Assembly: GCF_003991195.1 (NCBI RefSeq)
Contig: NZ_RCWL01000001.1
Coordinates: forward strand, 682,001-746,000
DNA: 64,000 nt
Direction of reading: 5' to 3'
DNA from: Gynurincola endophyticus
GTDB taxonomy: Bacteria > Bacteroidota > Bacteroidia > Chitinophagales > Chitinophagaceae
The first letter of the stretch is position 1; the number at the start of each line of letters is the position of its first letter. Below are positions 34,328-43,718 of the stretch, one piece after another. The notes below the pieces were generated by a model. It was not told the origin of the DNA, searched no databases, and saw only the letters and a program-made list of their open reading frames with translations. A program made the position numbers and the translations under genes.

Positions 34328-35884
34328 ATGGTAAGAATTATTGCTCAATCTGCGAAAGCCTGGTGTACGGGTATAATGATGATGTTGGGTACAATCGTAA
34401 CTGTAAATGCGCAACAAATTACTTATACAGACGAGTCAAATGCGGAGAACATCCGTACTGAGTTCGAAGTGATCGGAAAGGTTGACGAGAATATATTGGT
34501 TTTTAAAAATGACCGCGGCCAACGCAAAATCTCAGTTTATGACTTTGATATGCGTCTGCGCGAAAACATACCGCTGCACGCCCGAAATCAAAGCTGGATA
34601 AATGTAGATTTTATTCCTTATCCCAGCCACGTATGGATGATTTATCAATATGTTGAAAAAGGAGTGGTGTATTGTATGGCTGCTCAGCTGAATAAAGATG
34701 GTCAGCTGGTAAAAGAACCCATTCAATTAGATACGACTAAACTCGGCTGGACGTCAGATTCTAAAATATATTCTACCGTTTTTTCTGATAACAAGCAGAA
34801 TATCATGGTGTTTAAGGTGAATACACGTAATCCCAAATTACACCTTTTTACCACCCTGCTGTTCAACAGTAACATGCAACTCGAAGAAAAATCATACGTA
34901 GATTTTGCTTTGGAAGAGAAAAATGACCAGTATACCGAGTTTTTATTAGATAATCAGGGAAACTTCCTTTTCGGTAGATTCAGAAAAAGAAATAATGATC
35001 AGATTAAAGATTTCGGGTTTGTTGTAAAATACCGTGAAGACACAACCTTTAATCTCTATCCGCTGAATTTAAGTGATGTAATTGTTGACGAGGTGGTAAT
35101 TAAAATTGATAATACCAATAAAAGATATTTATTGAACTCTTTCTACACCCGTCAGCGTCGTGGAAATGTGGAAGGCTTATATATGAACCTGTTTGATGTA
35201 ACCAACCGTCAGTTTGTATACTCAGATGCTAAAACTTTTAATGATGAAATCCGTCAGAAAGCCAAGTCGGGTAACAGCAATCTGAAAATGGCATTTAATG
35301 ATTTTTATATCAATAATATTATTATCAGAAAAGACGGCGGTTTTGTAATGGTAACCGAAGAAATGTATGCTTCTTCCAATTACAATGGCCTTAACCGTTG
35401 GGATATGATGGGATGGGGCGGATACATGCGTGGCATGTACGGCAGCCCTTACGGTGGTTATTGGCCTTACGGCGGATGGGGTTGGCCTGGTTTCGGAAGA
35501 TACAATTACTTCAACCGCGAACAACAAAGATTCAACGCTGAAAATATCTCGGTATTCTCTTTTGATAAAGACGGACGATTAGAATGGAACTCTGTCATTG
35601 CAAAAAGTCAATATGCTGATAACAACGATAATATGTTGAGTTATGCGATTGTCAATACAGGAGGTCAACTTCACTTTATACACAATACACAGCAACGACG
35701 TACCGTTCTATTATCAGATGCCAGTATTGCTCCGGATGGTAGTATAACCACTTATCCGACTTTGAGAAACTTGATGAAAAATGTGCAGTTTATGCCTAAA
35801 TTTGCAAAACAGGTGGGTTCGAATGTTGTCATTATCCCATGCCAATATAGAAACTCATTGATGTTTGCCAAAGTGGAGCTATAA
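34328..35884 (+). CDS. exported protein of unknown function with Gly/Trp/Tyr-rich loop
   Basis: 518-aa product with an N-terminal signal peptide (hydrophobic core about 13-27, cut near VNAQ). I do not recognise a named domain. The body is beta-rich with repeats of strand-like segments (for example VIGKVDENILVFKNDRGQRKISVYDFD), suggesting a propeller or similar. At about residues 358-390 there is an unusual low-complexity loop dense in Gly, Trp, Tyr, Met and Pro (MGWGGYMRGMYG, GGYWPYGGWGWPG). It is 18 bp upstream of a membrane protein gene and likely co-transcribed with it. Confidence 0.75.
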   Translation: MVRIIAQSAKAWCTGIMMMLGTIVTVNAQQITYTDESNAENIRTEFEVIGKVDENILVFKNDRGQRKISVYDFDMRLRENIPLHARNQSWINVDFIPYPSHVWMIYQYVEKGVVYCMAAQLNKDGQLVKEPIQLDTTKLGWTSDSKIYSTVFSDNKQNIMVFKVNTRNPKLHLFTTLLFNSNMQLEEKSYVDFALEEKNDQYTEFLLDNQGNFLFGRFRKRNNDQIKDFGFVVKYREDTTFNLYPLNLSDVIVDEVVIKIDNTNKRYLLNSFYTRQRRGNVEGLYMNLFDVTNRQFVYSDAKTFNDEIRQKAKSGNSNLKMAFNDFYINNIIIRKDGGFVMVTEEMYASSNYNGLNRWDMMGWGGYMRGMYGSPYGGYWPYGGWGWPGFGRYNYFNREQQRFNAENISVFSFDKDGRLEWNSVIAKSQYADNNDNMLSYAIVNTGGQLHFIHNTQQRRTVLLSDASIAPDGSITTYPTLRNLMKNVQFMPKFAKQVGSNVVIIPCQYRNSLMFAKVEL

Positions 35885-35902
35885 GGTCAGAACATAAATC
35901 CT

Positions 35903-36880
35903 ATGTTAAAAATATTCAAGCAAAAAAACGCTGCTCATCCTATTTTTCTTCTTTTATATGGTTTAATACTGAAATCAGGTTTTTTCAGAGAACCTATCAG
36001 TATCACCGTGTCGCCGGAAGATCATCTTTTGTTTAAAGAAGTGGCAGCTTTTTTAAATCCGTCAAAGAGCGGTTCGTATATTTTTAACCTGCTTACATTT
36101 ATTCTCATCTACATTCAGGCTTTATTGTTTAATAAAGTCATTAATCAGTTCAAGCTTTTAGGAAAACCGAGTTACCTGCCAGCTATGAGTTATGTACTCA
36201 TCACCAGTCTGGTTCCGTCGTGGAATGAATTTTCAGCCCCTCTGCTGATTAACGGTTTGCTGATATGGTTGTTTTACGGGTTGGCAAAATCCTTTACTTC
36301 CAATCAGCCGCGTGCTGATGTGTATAATTTCGGTATTATCGCCGCTGTTATCACGCTACTTTATCAGCCGGCGGTATTGTTTATAGCATTCGTGTTAATC
36401 GGCATTTTTGTAATGCGGCCTTTCAGATTTAAAGAATGGCTGATCTGTTTACTGGGCGTACTAACACCTTACTATTTTGTAGCTGTTATTCTCTTTCTGA
36501 CGGATAAATTCTCGTGGTCGGTGATCTTACCTGACCTCGATTTTCACCTGCCGGTATTATTAAAAGACCAGAAACTGGTCATTAGTCTCAGTTTATTGAT
36601 CTTTCCTTTCCTGATGGGGGCTTTCTGGGTACAGGCCAGCCTCAATAAAATGTTGATCCAGGTACGTAAAAGCTGGAGTTTGCTACTGCTGATGATTCTG
36701 ATTAGTATTACCATCGCCTTACTTAATTTCGAAAATAACCTTAGCGATTGGGTATTAACGGCGGTTCCTTTCGCTGCATTTCATGCTGCAGCTTACCATT
36801 ATCCTAAAAAAATGTGGTTTGTGTACCTGCTACATTGGGGAACATTCGGATGGTGCGTTTACCAGATGTGGAATTTCTAA
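35903..36880 (+). CDS. polytopic membrane protein, DUF6427-like
   Basis: 325-aa protein with roughly ten hydrophobic helices and short loops; no catalytic motif seen. Its opening (MLKIFKQKNAAHPIFLL) and general layout resemble the Bacteroidota family DUF6427; this is recognition from memory, not a search. It lies 18 bp after the exported protein gene 34328-35884, so the two may act together at the envelope. Confidence 0.7.
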   Translation: MLKIFKQKNAAHPIFLLLYGLILKSGFFREPISITVSPEDHLLFKEVAAFLNPSKSGSYIFNLLTFILIYIQALLFNKVINQFKLLGKPSYLPAMSYVLITSLVPSWNEFSAPLLINGLLIWLFYGLAKSFTSNQPRADVYNFGIIAAVITLLYQPAVLFIAFVLIGIFVMRPFRFKEWLICLLGVLTPYYFVAVILFLTDKFSWSVILPDLDFHLPVLLKDQKLVISLSLLIFPFLMGAFWVQASLNKMLIQVRKSWSLLLLMILISITIALLNFENNLSDWVLTAVPFAAFHAAAYHYPKKMWFVYLLHWGTFGWCVYQMWNF

Positions 36881-37215
36881 ACTTACCGGCACCATTTCTC
36901 CTTATAAACTATAGCGATCGAACTGTGCAAAATGATTGAAATCAAGAAATTGTATAACTACGATGTGTGATCATAATCACTTTGCTAAAAGTTACAGCGA
37001 TCAAAAGTTACTGCCTTTTGTAAATCAAAGAACAGGCCTTTGAATGCGTATTAAAAAAAATATATATTTAAGGCGGCTAAGATAAAGAACTGTTAAAATA
37101 GTAACTTATCCAGTCGAAAGCCATCTTTTTAAGATTTTTAATCACATCTATTTAAAGACTATTAATTAAATTTGGTAGTTGAGGCTTAAAATAGAATTGT
37201 GTAATAAAAAATAAT
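36881..37215. other. intergenic region upstream of the DsbD pair
   Basis: 335 bp without an ORF. It contains a CRP/FNR-like palindrome TGTGATCATAATCACT at 36966-36981 and a TAAATTTG box at 37167-37174. The rest is AT-rich without visible structure. Confidence 0.6.
37167..37174 (+). promoter_or_regulatory. Bacteroidota -7 box (TAAATTTG) before the DsbD alpha-domain gene
   Basis: Exact TAnnTTTG match 42 bp upstream of the ATG at 37216. A clear -33 TTG is not seen. Confidence 0.4.
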
Positions 37216-37671
37216 ATGAAAAAGTACCTTTTATTTCTCGGTGTATTACTTTTATCAGTAGCAGGTTTTGCACAGTCTTCAAAAGAAGTTAGATGGACTT
37301 ATACTGCCACTAAAATTGCTGACAAAACGTATGAATTAAAATTTAAAGCGGTAGTAAATCCTCCTTATCACTTATATGCACAGGAAGTGGGAGCGGAAGG
37401 GCCTATTCCTACTTCATTTGAGTTTACTAAAAATCCTTTAGTGACTGTTGATGGAAAAGTAGCTGAGAAAGGTACAAAAATCAGTAAACACGAAGCTGTG
37501 TGGGGAGGTAAAGTGAATTATTATAAAGGTTCAGTTGAGTTCGTACAGGTAGTAAAATTGAAAACAGCGGCTAAAACAAATGTTGGCGGTACCATTACAT
37601 TCATGGTATGTTCTGATGAACATTGTCTTTCTCCTTCCGATGTAACTTTCTCTTTAGCTGTCGGAGAGTAA
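37216..37671 (+). CDS. stand-alone DsbD N-terminal (alpha) domain protein, exported
   Basis: 151-aa periplasmic protein with signal peptide (about 1-19, cut at FAQ) followed by one DsbD_N (PF11412) immunoglobulin-like domain. It carries the redox pair in VCSDEHCLSP (Cys132, Cys137), corresponding to the DsbD alpha-domain cysteines that pass electrons to periplasmic substrates. The gene lies 76 bp upstream of a full-length DsbD whose own N-terminal domain lacks these cysteines, so this protein likely supplies that step. Confidence 0.88.
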   Translation: MKKYLLFLGVLLLSVAGFAQSSKEVRWTYTATKIADKTYELKFKAVVNPPYHLYAQEVGAEGPIPTSFEFTKNPLVTVDGKVAEKGTKISKHEAVWGGKVNYYKGSVEFVQVVKLKTAAKTNVGGTITFMVCSDEHCLSPSDVTFSLAVGE

Positions 37672-37695
37672 TAACTAAATAATATTATAATATTC

Positions 37696-37719
37696 AAACG
37701 GATTCCTCGGAATCCGTTT
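37696..37719 (+). terminator. hairpin between the DsbD alpha-domain gene and dsbD
   Basis: 10-bp stem AAACGGATTC / GAATCCGTTT with a 4-nt loop and only a weak T-rich tail. It may attenuate rather than fully stop readthrough into dsbD. Confidence 0.55.
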
Positions 37720-37747
37720 AATTTATTTCATATAACCAGAATTTGAC

Positions 37748-39703
37748 ATGAAACACCAACTCAAATTATTGTTGAGTTTTTTGCTATTGCCTTTTTTGTT
37801 TGTACAAGCTCAAACTACTACTCCGGAGTTAAAGTCTTCTCTTAATAAAATCAATGACTCTGTTGCTATACTTACAATCAGTGCTGATCTGCCTGAAGGG
37901 TTTAAGTTGTTTACGATTAATGCAGACAATGAAACCGAATTAATTTCTTCTATCCATCTTAGTAAAGAACTTGGAGCGAAATTAATAGAAGGATTTACTG
38001 AAAAAGGTGAGTTAAAAATTACTACCGACGATCAACTCAACCAGGTAATTAAATATTTCGAATCAACAGTAGAATATACTGCTAAAGTTGCCTTAGACAG
38101 TAGCAATGAAGTGGAAGGATCTTTAGTGTTTTTAGGAAAAGAGGGCGATGGATTTCCAAGTGGTGAAGTGAAGTTTAATGTAATTGCTGATGAAAGTTTT
38201 GTGGAAGCAGCGCCTTCTGCCGAATCAGGATCACTCTGGTCATTCTTTTTAGGAGGAATGGCGGCCGGTTTCGGTGCATTCATTATGCCTTGTATTTATG
38301 CAATGGTTCCTATTACCGTAAGTTTCTTTACTAAGAGAAGTACCACCCGCCAACAGGGAATCAAAAATGCTATTATTTACTCACTCTCCATCATCGGTAT
38401 CTTTACTGCGGCCGGTTTTCTAATCACATTGGCTTTCGGCCCCGGTGCATTGAACGCTTTATCGAGCAACGCGATATTCAATATTCTTGTATTTGCGATG
38501 TTTTTGGTTTTCGGATTCAGTTTTCTCGGCGCTTTCGAAATTACACTACCGGCTTCATGGAGTTCTAAAATGGATTCTAAAGCCAACTTCAATAGTTATT
38601 CAGGAATTTTCTTCATGGCGCTTACGCTGGTGATCGTATCGTTTAGCTGTACAGTTCCGTTTATTGGTTTATTAACCGTATGGACCAGCCGCGGTGGTTT
38701 TCTTGCTCCGATCATAGGCTTTGTAGGATTTTCTTTTGCGTTATCACTGCCTTTTGCATTGTTCGCTTTTTTCCCTTCTATGCTGAATAAAATGGCTAAG
38801 TCGGGTGGATGGCTGAATACCGTAAAGGTTTCTTTAGGATTTGTTGAACTCGCATTAGCTTTAAAGTTTTTATCGAATGCAGACCTCGCATACCACTGGA
38901 GAATTCTCGATAGAGAAGTATATCTGGCATTGTGGATAGTTATTTTCGGTTTACTGGGAATTTACCTGTTAGGTAAATTGAAATTTCATCACGATGATGA
39001 ACTGCCTAAAAATGATTATGGTATTCCTTATCTGACTGTAACCCGTCTGATGTTTGCAGTAGGTGCATTGTCATTTGCCGTTTATCTGATTCCCGGCTTA
39101 TGGGGAGCTCCTTTAAAATCTATCAGTGCATGGTTACCGCAAATGAAAACGCAAGACTTTAATCTCAATAATATTACTGTTTCTTCCGGTACAGCGAATG
39201 CAAATACAGTTACGTATACACCCGATATTCAACCGAAAAAGTATACCGATATTTTGAAATCTGAAATACCTGGTGTAGTAACATTCTTTGATTATGATGA
39301 AGCGGTGATAGCTGCTAAACAATTAAAGAAACCTATACTGATCGACTTTACCGGTCACGCTTGTGCTAATTGCCGTAAAATGGAACAGGAAGTATTAGCC
39401 GATAAAGAAGTAATGACTCGCCTGCAAAATGATTTTATCGTAGTATCATTGTATGTAGATGATAAAACCAGGCTTCCGGTGGAAGAAAGATACAAGTCGA
39501 AATCAGGACAGGAAGTAAAAACAATAGGCGATAAGAACCTTGACTTTGAGATACAGACCTTCGGACAAAGTGCACAACCTTTATATGTTTTTGTGGATGA
39601 GAACGGCAAACTGTTAAAAGATGCCGGTGGGTATGATGCCAGTATTCAAAGGTTTGTGAATATATTGGAAGAGGTAAAAGAAAAATATCATAAGCAGAAT
39701 TAA
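37748..39703 (+). CDS. dsbD: thiol:disulfide interchange protein DsbD with Cys-less N-terminal domain
   Basis: Inner-membrane protein that moves electrons from cytoplasmic thioredoxin to the periplasm. The 651-aa product has a signal peptide (about 1-21), an N-terminal DsbD_N-like domain (about 25-150), eight-helix membrane domain (about 165-470) with redox Cys182 (IMPCIYAMVP) and Cys301 (SFSCTVPFIG), and a C-terminal thioredoxin domain with Cys539-Ala-Asn-Cys542. In the N-terminal domain the place where the upstream protein has CSDEHC reads GKEGDGF, with no Cys. The relay therefore seems completed by the neighbour 37216-37671. Confidence 0.93.
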   Translation: MKHQLKLLLSFLLLPFLFVQAQTTTPELKSSLNKINDSVAILTISADLPEGFKLFTINADNETELISSIHLSKELGAKLIEGFTEKGELKITTDDQLNQVIKYFESTVEYTAKVALDSSNEVEGSLVFLGKEGDGFPSGEVKFNVIADESFVEAAPSAESGSLWSFFLGGMAAGFGAFIMPCIYAMVPITVSFFTKRSTTRQQGIKNAIIYSLSIIGIFTAAGFLITLAFGPGALNALSSNAIFNILVFAMFLVFGFSFLGAFEITLPASWSSKMDSKANFNSYSGIFFMALTLVIVSFSCTVPFIGLLTVWTSRGGFLAPIIGFVGFSFALSLPFALFAFFPSMLNKMAKSGGWLNTVKVSLGFVELALALKFLSNADLAYHWRILDREVYLALWIVIFGLLGIYLLGKLKFHHDDELPKNDYGIPYLTVTRLMFAVGALSFAVYLIPGLWGAPLKSISAWLPQMKTQDFNLNNITVSSGTANANTVTYTPDIQPKKYTDILKSEIPGVVTFFDYDEAVIAAKQLKKPILIDFTGHACANCRKMEQEVLADKEVMTRLQNDFIVVSLYVDDKTRLPVEERYKSKSGQEVKTIGDKNLDFEIQTFGQSAQPLYVFVDENGKLLKDAGGYDASIQRFVNILEEVKEKYHKQN

Positions 39704-39725
39704 TCATCAAAAATATTCTCGTAAT

Positions 39726-39759
39726 AAAAAATCCATACAGAAAACTGTATGGATTTTTT
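39726..39759 (+). terminator. intrinsic terminator after dsbD
   Basis: Perfect stem AAAAAATCCATACAG / CTGTATGGATTTTTT around an AAAA loop (39741-39744), T run included in the 3' arm. Confidence 0.88.
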
Positions 39760-39848
39760 ATTATAAGTAATGTTAAGTATTCGTAAATAGATATTAAAGT
39801 TTTGTAACACTTTAATGGTGAAATATTTTGAGAAAAAGATGAAAATAA

Positions 39849-39879
39849 AAAAGGCTGTTCTGATAAAGAACAGCCTTTT
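39849..39879. terminator. second hairpin in the dsbD/sigma-factor gap
   Basis: 13-bp perfect stem AAAAGGCTGTTCT / AGAACAGCCTTTT, loop GATAA. On the minus strand it lies downstream of the sigma-factor gene and has a T-rich 3' side, so it can serve that gene; it also works on the plus strand. Confidence 0.7.
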
Positions 39880-39887
39880 AATTAGGC

Positions 39888-39959
39888 GTCATTCTGTTTC
39901 AACCTGCTAACTGACAAGCAATTCAATGGAAACACTGTTAGTGGGAGAACCAGAATGAC
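39888..39959. repeat. long imperfect palindrome, REP/MITE-like
   Basis: Outer 9-bp arms GTCATTCTG / CAGAATGAC, then TTC/GAA and CTAAC/GTTAG pairs inside, enclosing a loop of 25 nt at 39912-39936. It lies in the gap between dsbD and the sigma factor. Such GTCATTCTG-ended palindromes resemble dispersed intergenic repeats, but only this copy was noticed. Confidence 0.5.
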
Positions 39960-40046
39960 AATATTTTGATTCAATTGTTATTCCGTAACAAATTTAAGCA
40001 TTGATTTGAATCAAAAATCATTCAAATGTGAAAAAATTATTAAAAA

Positions 40047-40628
40047 CTATAATGCGATATTTTTTTGCATCATCATTTTTCTAAGATTGATCAGGCCGTA
40101 ACGCATTCTTCCCAATGCAGTATTGATGCTGCAATTTGTAAGTTGTGCGATTTCTTTAAAAGAAAGATCGGCATAATGTCTTAAGATAATCACTTCACGT
40201 TGATCTTCTGGCAATAAGTCTAACATCTGACGAACTCTGTCGTGTGATTGTTTTTTCATCATTTTTACATCAGCGCCATCTTCGGTAAAGTTGAGTACTT
40301 CGAAAATGTCTCTGTCGTCGCTGGTACGAATAGACGGAGTACGTTTAACTTTTCTGAAATGGTCAACACATAAGTTGTGTGCAATACGCATTGCCCACGG
40401 TAAAAATTTACCTTCTTCTGTGTAGCGGCCTGCTCTGACTGTGTCGATGATTTTGATGAGAACGTCCTGGAAGATGTCTTCTGCTAAATACTTATCCTTT
40501 ACGAGAAATTGAATGGATGTGAACATTTTGTCTTTGTGACGTACAATTAAAACTTCTAAGGCATTAACGTCACCTGCTTGGAAATCCTGGATAAGTTCGT
40601 TGTCGGTTTTTTTAGGAAGTGTTGGCAT
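40047..40628 (-). CDS. RNA polymerase sigma factor, sigma-70 family (ECF-type)
   Basis: 193-aa ECF-like sigma factor. Region 2 covers about residues 15-90 (DKYLAEDIFQDVLIKIIDTV and FLPWAMRIAHNLCVDHFRK), region 4 about 125-180 (LLPEDQREVIILRHYADLSFKEIAQLTNCSIN as HTH, split across the usual helix positions). An ATG-initiated frame reaches further upstream (to 40709), but the start at 40628 giving MPTLPKKTDNEL matches what I recall for Chitinophagaceae orthologues. No anti-sigma factor gene is adjacent. Divergent from uvrA across 260 bp. Confidence 0.9.
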   Translation of the reverse strand: MPTLPKKTDNELIQDFQAGDVNALEVLIVRHKDKMFTSIQFLVKDKYLAEDIFQDVLIKIIDTVRAGRYTEEGKFLPWAMRIAHNLCVDHFRKVKRTPSIRTSDDRDIFEVLNFTEDGADVKMMKKQSHDRVRQMLDLLPEDQREVIILRHYADLSFKEIAQLTNCSINTALGRMRYGLINLRKMMMQKNIAL

Positions 40629-40889
40629 ACTTCTACGGTTTATTCGGTTATTGGATGAATATATAGGATTTAAGGTCTTTTTTTTATGGTTTTTCGGGGG
40701 CAGAAGCAACTTTTCTTTAGCTTTACCCTAATATCTGAATAATTGGTTAGTTCACTCAGACTTAAAGTAATGGTTCAGGTATCAAAGAAAAGTTTTACAA
40801 GTTCAACTTGTTAATTTTCGCGCAGTAAATTTAACAATATAAATTGAAATTTTAGTAGATACTAAGTGTTATTTTGTATTATTTGATAT

Positions 40890-43691
40890 ATGTCAAACAA
40901 AGTCAAACAACTAAAACAGAAAGAAGATAGTTCAGTTACTGAATTTGATCACATCTATATAAAAGGGGCACGGGTTCATAATCTCAAAAATGTTTCCGTC
41001 AGTATTCCCCGAAATCAGTTTGTGGTCGTAACAGGTGTTTCCGGCAGTGGAAAATCTTCGCTGACCATCGATACCTTGTTCGCTGAAGGTCAACGCAGAT
41101 ATGCTGAAAGTATCAGTGCATACGCACGGCAATTTATGTCGAGAATGGAAAAACCGGATGTTGATTACATCAAAGGGCTTTGCCCTGCAATTGCAATCGA
41201 ACAAAAAGTGATTACCAGAACACCACGGTCAACCGTTGGTAGCATGACTGAAATCTACGATTACCTTCGCTTATTGTTCGCACGCATCGGTATCACCTAT
41301 TCACCGGTGAGCGGTCAAATTGTGAAAAAGCATGATGTACATGATGTAATTCATGCTATTCAGAAGCTAAAGGAAGGCGATAAGGTGGTTTTACTGATTC
41401 CGTTTAAACATCATGCTAACAGAAAACCAACGGAAGAATTAAATATTCTCATTCAAAAAGGATTTTCACGCCTTTACATCGACGGTGCTGTTCAACATAT
41501 TGAAGAGTTGCTGGAACAGCCTAAATGGAAACCTTCCGACAATACTTATCTGCTGATCGATAGAATTGTAGTGAAAGACTTTGAAGAAGATGATATTCAT
41601 CGCTTGAGTGATTCGGTTCAAACTGCGTTCTACGAAGGGGAAGGTGAAATGCTGATTGAAATCAATCAAAAGAAAAAATTATACTTCTCAAATAAGTTTG
41701 AGTTAGACGGTATCCGCTTTGAGGAACCGGTACCAAATCTGTTTTCGTTTAATAATCCTTTTGGTGCTTGTCCGACTTGCGAAGGATACAGCCAGGTTTT
41801 AGGTATTGACGAAGACCTGGTTATTCCCAATAAAAAGTTGAGCCTGTACGAAAATGCTATTGCTCCCTGGAAAGGCGAAAAAATGAGCTGGTGGAAAGAT
41901 CAGTTTATCAAAGCTGCCAAAAACTTCAGTTTTCCTATTCATAAACCGATAGCAGAGCTTACAAAAGCTCAATACCAGACTTTGTGGAAAGGTAATGAGC
42001 ATGTGCAAGGCCTCAATGAATTTTTCAGAGAGGTAGAACAGAACCTTTACAAAGTTCAATACAGAGTATTATTGTCGAGATACAGGGGTAGAACCGCTTG
42101 TCCTGACTGTGAAGGTTATCGTTTACGCAAAGAGGCATTGTACGTGAAGGTAGGAGATAAGCATATCGGTGAAATTTGTGAAATGCCTATAGGTGAACTG
42201 ACACAATGGTTCAACGATTTAAAATTATCAGTTTATCAGCAAAGTGTGGCTAAACGTGTACTGATAGAAATAGAGCAACGCTTACAAACACTGTTAGATG
42301 TAGGGTTGGGATACCTTACTTTAAACCGCCTGGCAAATACATTAAGCGGTGGGGAATCTCAAAGAATTCAACTGACACGTTCACTCGGATCAAACCTTAC
42401 TAACTCTTTGTATATTCTTGACGAACCGTCGATCGGGTTACATAGCCGTGATACCGAACGTTTAATAAAAGTACTCAAGTCGTTACGAGACTTAGGAAAT
42501 ACGGTTGTTGTAGTGGAACACGACGAAATGATTATGCGTGAAGCCGATTATATTATCGATATGGGCCCATTAGCGTCTCATCTGGGCGGTGAAGTGGTGG
42601 CAGTGGGTAATTATGATGAAATCATCAATAACCCTAAAAGCTTAACCGGAAAATATCTTTCCGGCGCTTTAGCTATTGAACCTCCGGCGGTTACAAGACC
42701 CTGGAAAAAAAGTATCCGGGTAGAAGGTGCTTCTCAACATAATCTGAAAGACATTACCGTAGAGTTTCCGCTGAATGTATTCACAACAATCAGTGGTGTT
42801 TCCGGTAGCGGAAAAACAACGCTCGTCAAACATATCCTGTATCCCGCCCTTATGCAGGAAATTGGAGAATCCACTACAAAACCCGGAGCATTCTCTAAAT
42901 TGTCGGGCGATTATAAAACAATCAGCCATGTTGAAATGGTCGATCAGAATCCGATCGGTAAAAGTTCACGATCCAATCCCGTTACATATATTAAAGCTTA
43001 CGACGAAATCCGTGAATTGTATTCTAAACAACCGTTAAGTAAAATCAGAGGTTACCAGCCAAAACATTTTTCATTTAATGTAGAAGGAGGAAGATGTGAG
43101 GCTTGTAAAGGTGAAGGCGAACAGGTAGTGGAAATGCAGTTTCTGGCAGATGTACATTTAACTTGTGAGGTATGTAAAGGAAGAAAATTCAAAGATGAAG
43201 TACTGGAAGTTACTTATAAAGAGAAAAACATTTTTGATATTCTTGAAATGAGTGTTGACCAGGCACTTGAGTTTTTTAAAGAGGAAAAAGATATTGTTCA
43301 AAAGGTTTCACCATTACAGTCTGTAGGATTGGGATATGTAAAACTCGGCCAGTCAAGTGATACACTCAGCGGTGGGGAGGCACAACGTATTAAACTTGCG
43401 AGTTTTCTGGGTAAAGGACGATCGCAGGGGCATGTTTTGTTTATATTTGACGAACCTACTACCGGATTGCATTTTCATGATATCAGTAAATTGCTGAAAA
43501 GTTTTCAGGCTTTGATAGAACAGGGGCATACCGTGATTGTGATTGAGCATAATATCGATGTTATACGTTCGGCCGACTGGGTAATTGAAATGGGGCCTGA
43601 TGCAGGAGACGCCGGCGGCGAATTGGTTTTTGCAGGAACACCTAAAGAATTTAAAAAGGTAAAAAAAGCAGCAACCAGCAAGTTTTTATAA
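40890..43691 (+). CDS. uvrA: excinuclease ABC subunit UvrA
   Basis: DNA-damage recognition ATPase of nucleotide excision repair, acting with UvrB. The 933-aa product has two ABC modules: first Walker A GVSGSGKSS (49-57) and signature LSGGESQRIQL; second Walker A GVSGSGKTT and signature LSGGEAQRIKL. Three Cys-x-x-Cys clusters that form zinc modules are visible (CPTCEGY, CPDCEGY, and CEACKGEGE with CEVCKGRKF). Length is normal. Monocistronic; divergent from the sigma-factor gene. Confidence 0.96.
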   Translation: MSNKVKQLKQKEDSSVTEFDHIYIKGARVHNLKNVSVSIPRNQFVVVTGVSGSGKSSLTIDTLFAEGQRRYAESISAYARQFMSRMEKPDVDYIKGLCPAIAIEQKVITRTPRSTVGSMTEIYDYLRLLFARIGITYSPVSGQIVKKHDVHDVIHAIQKLKEGDKVVLLIPFKHHANRKPTEELNILIQKGFSRLYIDGAVQHIEELLEQPKWKPSDNTYLLIDRIVVKDFEEDDIHRLSDSVQTAFYEGEGEMLIEINQKKKLYFSNKFELDGIRFEEPVPNLFSFNNPFGACPTCEGYSQVLGIDEDLVIPNKKLSLYENAIAPWKGEKMSWWKDQFIKAAKNFSFPIHKPIAELTKAQYQTLWKGNEHVQGLNEFFREVEQNLYKVQYRVLLSRYRGRTACPDCEGYRLRKEALYVKVGDKHIGEICEMPIGELTQWFNDLKLSVYQQSVAKRVLIEIEQRLQTLLDVGLGYLTLNRLANTLSGGESQRIQLTRSLGSNLTNSLYILDEPSIGLHSRDTERLIKVLKSLRDLGNTVVVVEHDEMIMREADYIIDMGPLASHLGGEVVAVGNYDEIINNPKSLTGKYLSGALAIEPPAVTRPWKKSIRVEGASQHNLKDITVEFPLNVFTTISGVSGSGKTTLVKHILYPALMQEIGESTTKPGAFSKLSGDYKTISHVEMVDQNPIGKSSRSNPVTYIKAYDEIRELYSKQPLSKIRGYQPKHFSFNVEGGRCEACKGEGEQVVEMQFLADVHLTCEVCKGRKFKDEVLEVTYKEKNIFDILEMSVDQALEFFKEEKDIVQKVSPLQSVGLGYVKLGQSSDTLSGGEAQRIKLASFLGKGRSQGHVLFIFDEPTTGLHFHDISKLLKSFQALIEQGHTVIVIEHNIDVIRSADWVIEMGPDAGDAGGELVFAGTPKEFKKVKKAATSKFL

Positions 43692-43698
43692 AAAAAAG

Positions 43699-43718
43699 GG
43701 CGGCATAGAAAGGCCGCC
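43699..43718. terminator. GC-rich hairpin after uvrA
   Basis: 6-bp stem GGCGGC / GCCGCC with an 8-nt loop, preceded by a run of A and followed by ACTTTATT. The tail is weak, so termination is plausible but not certain. Confidence 0.45.
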
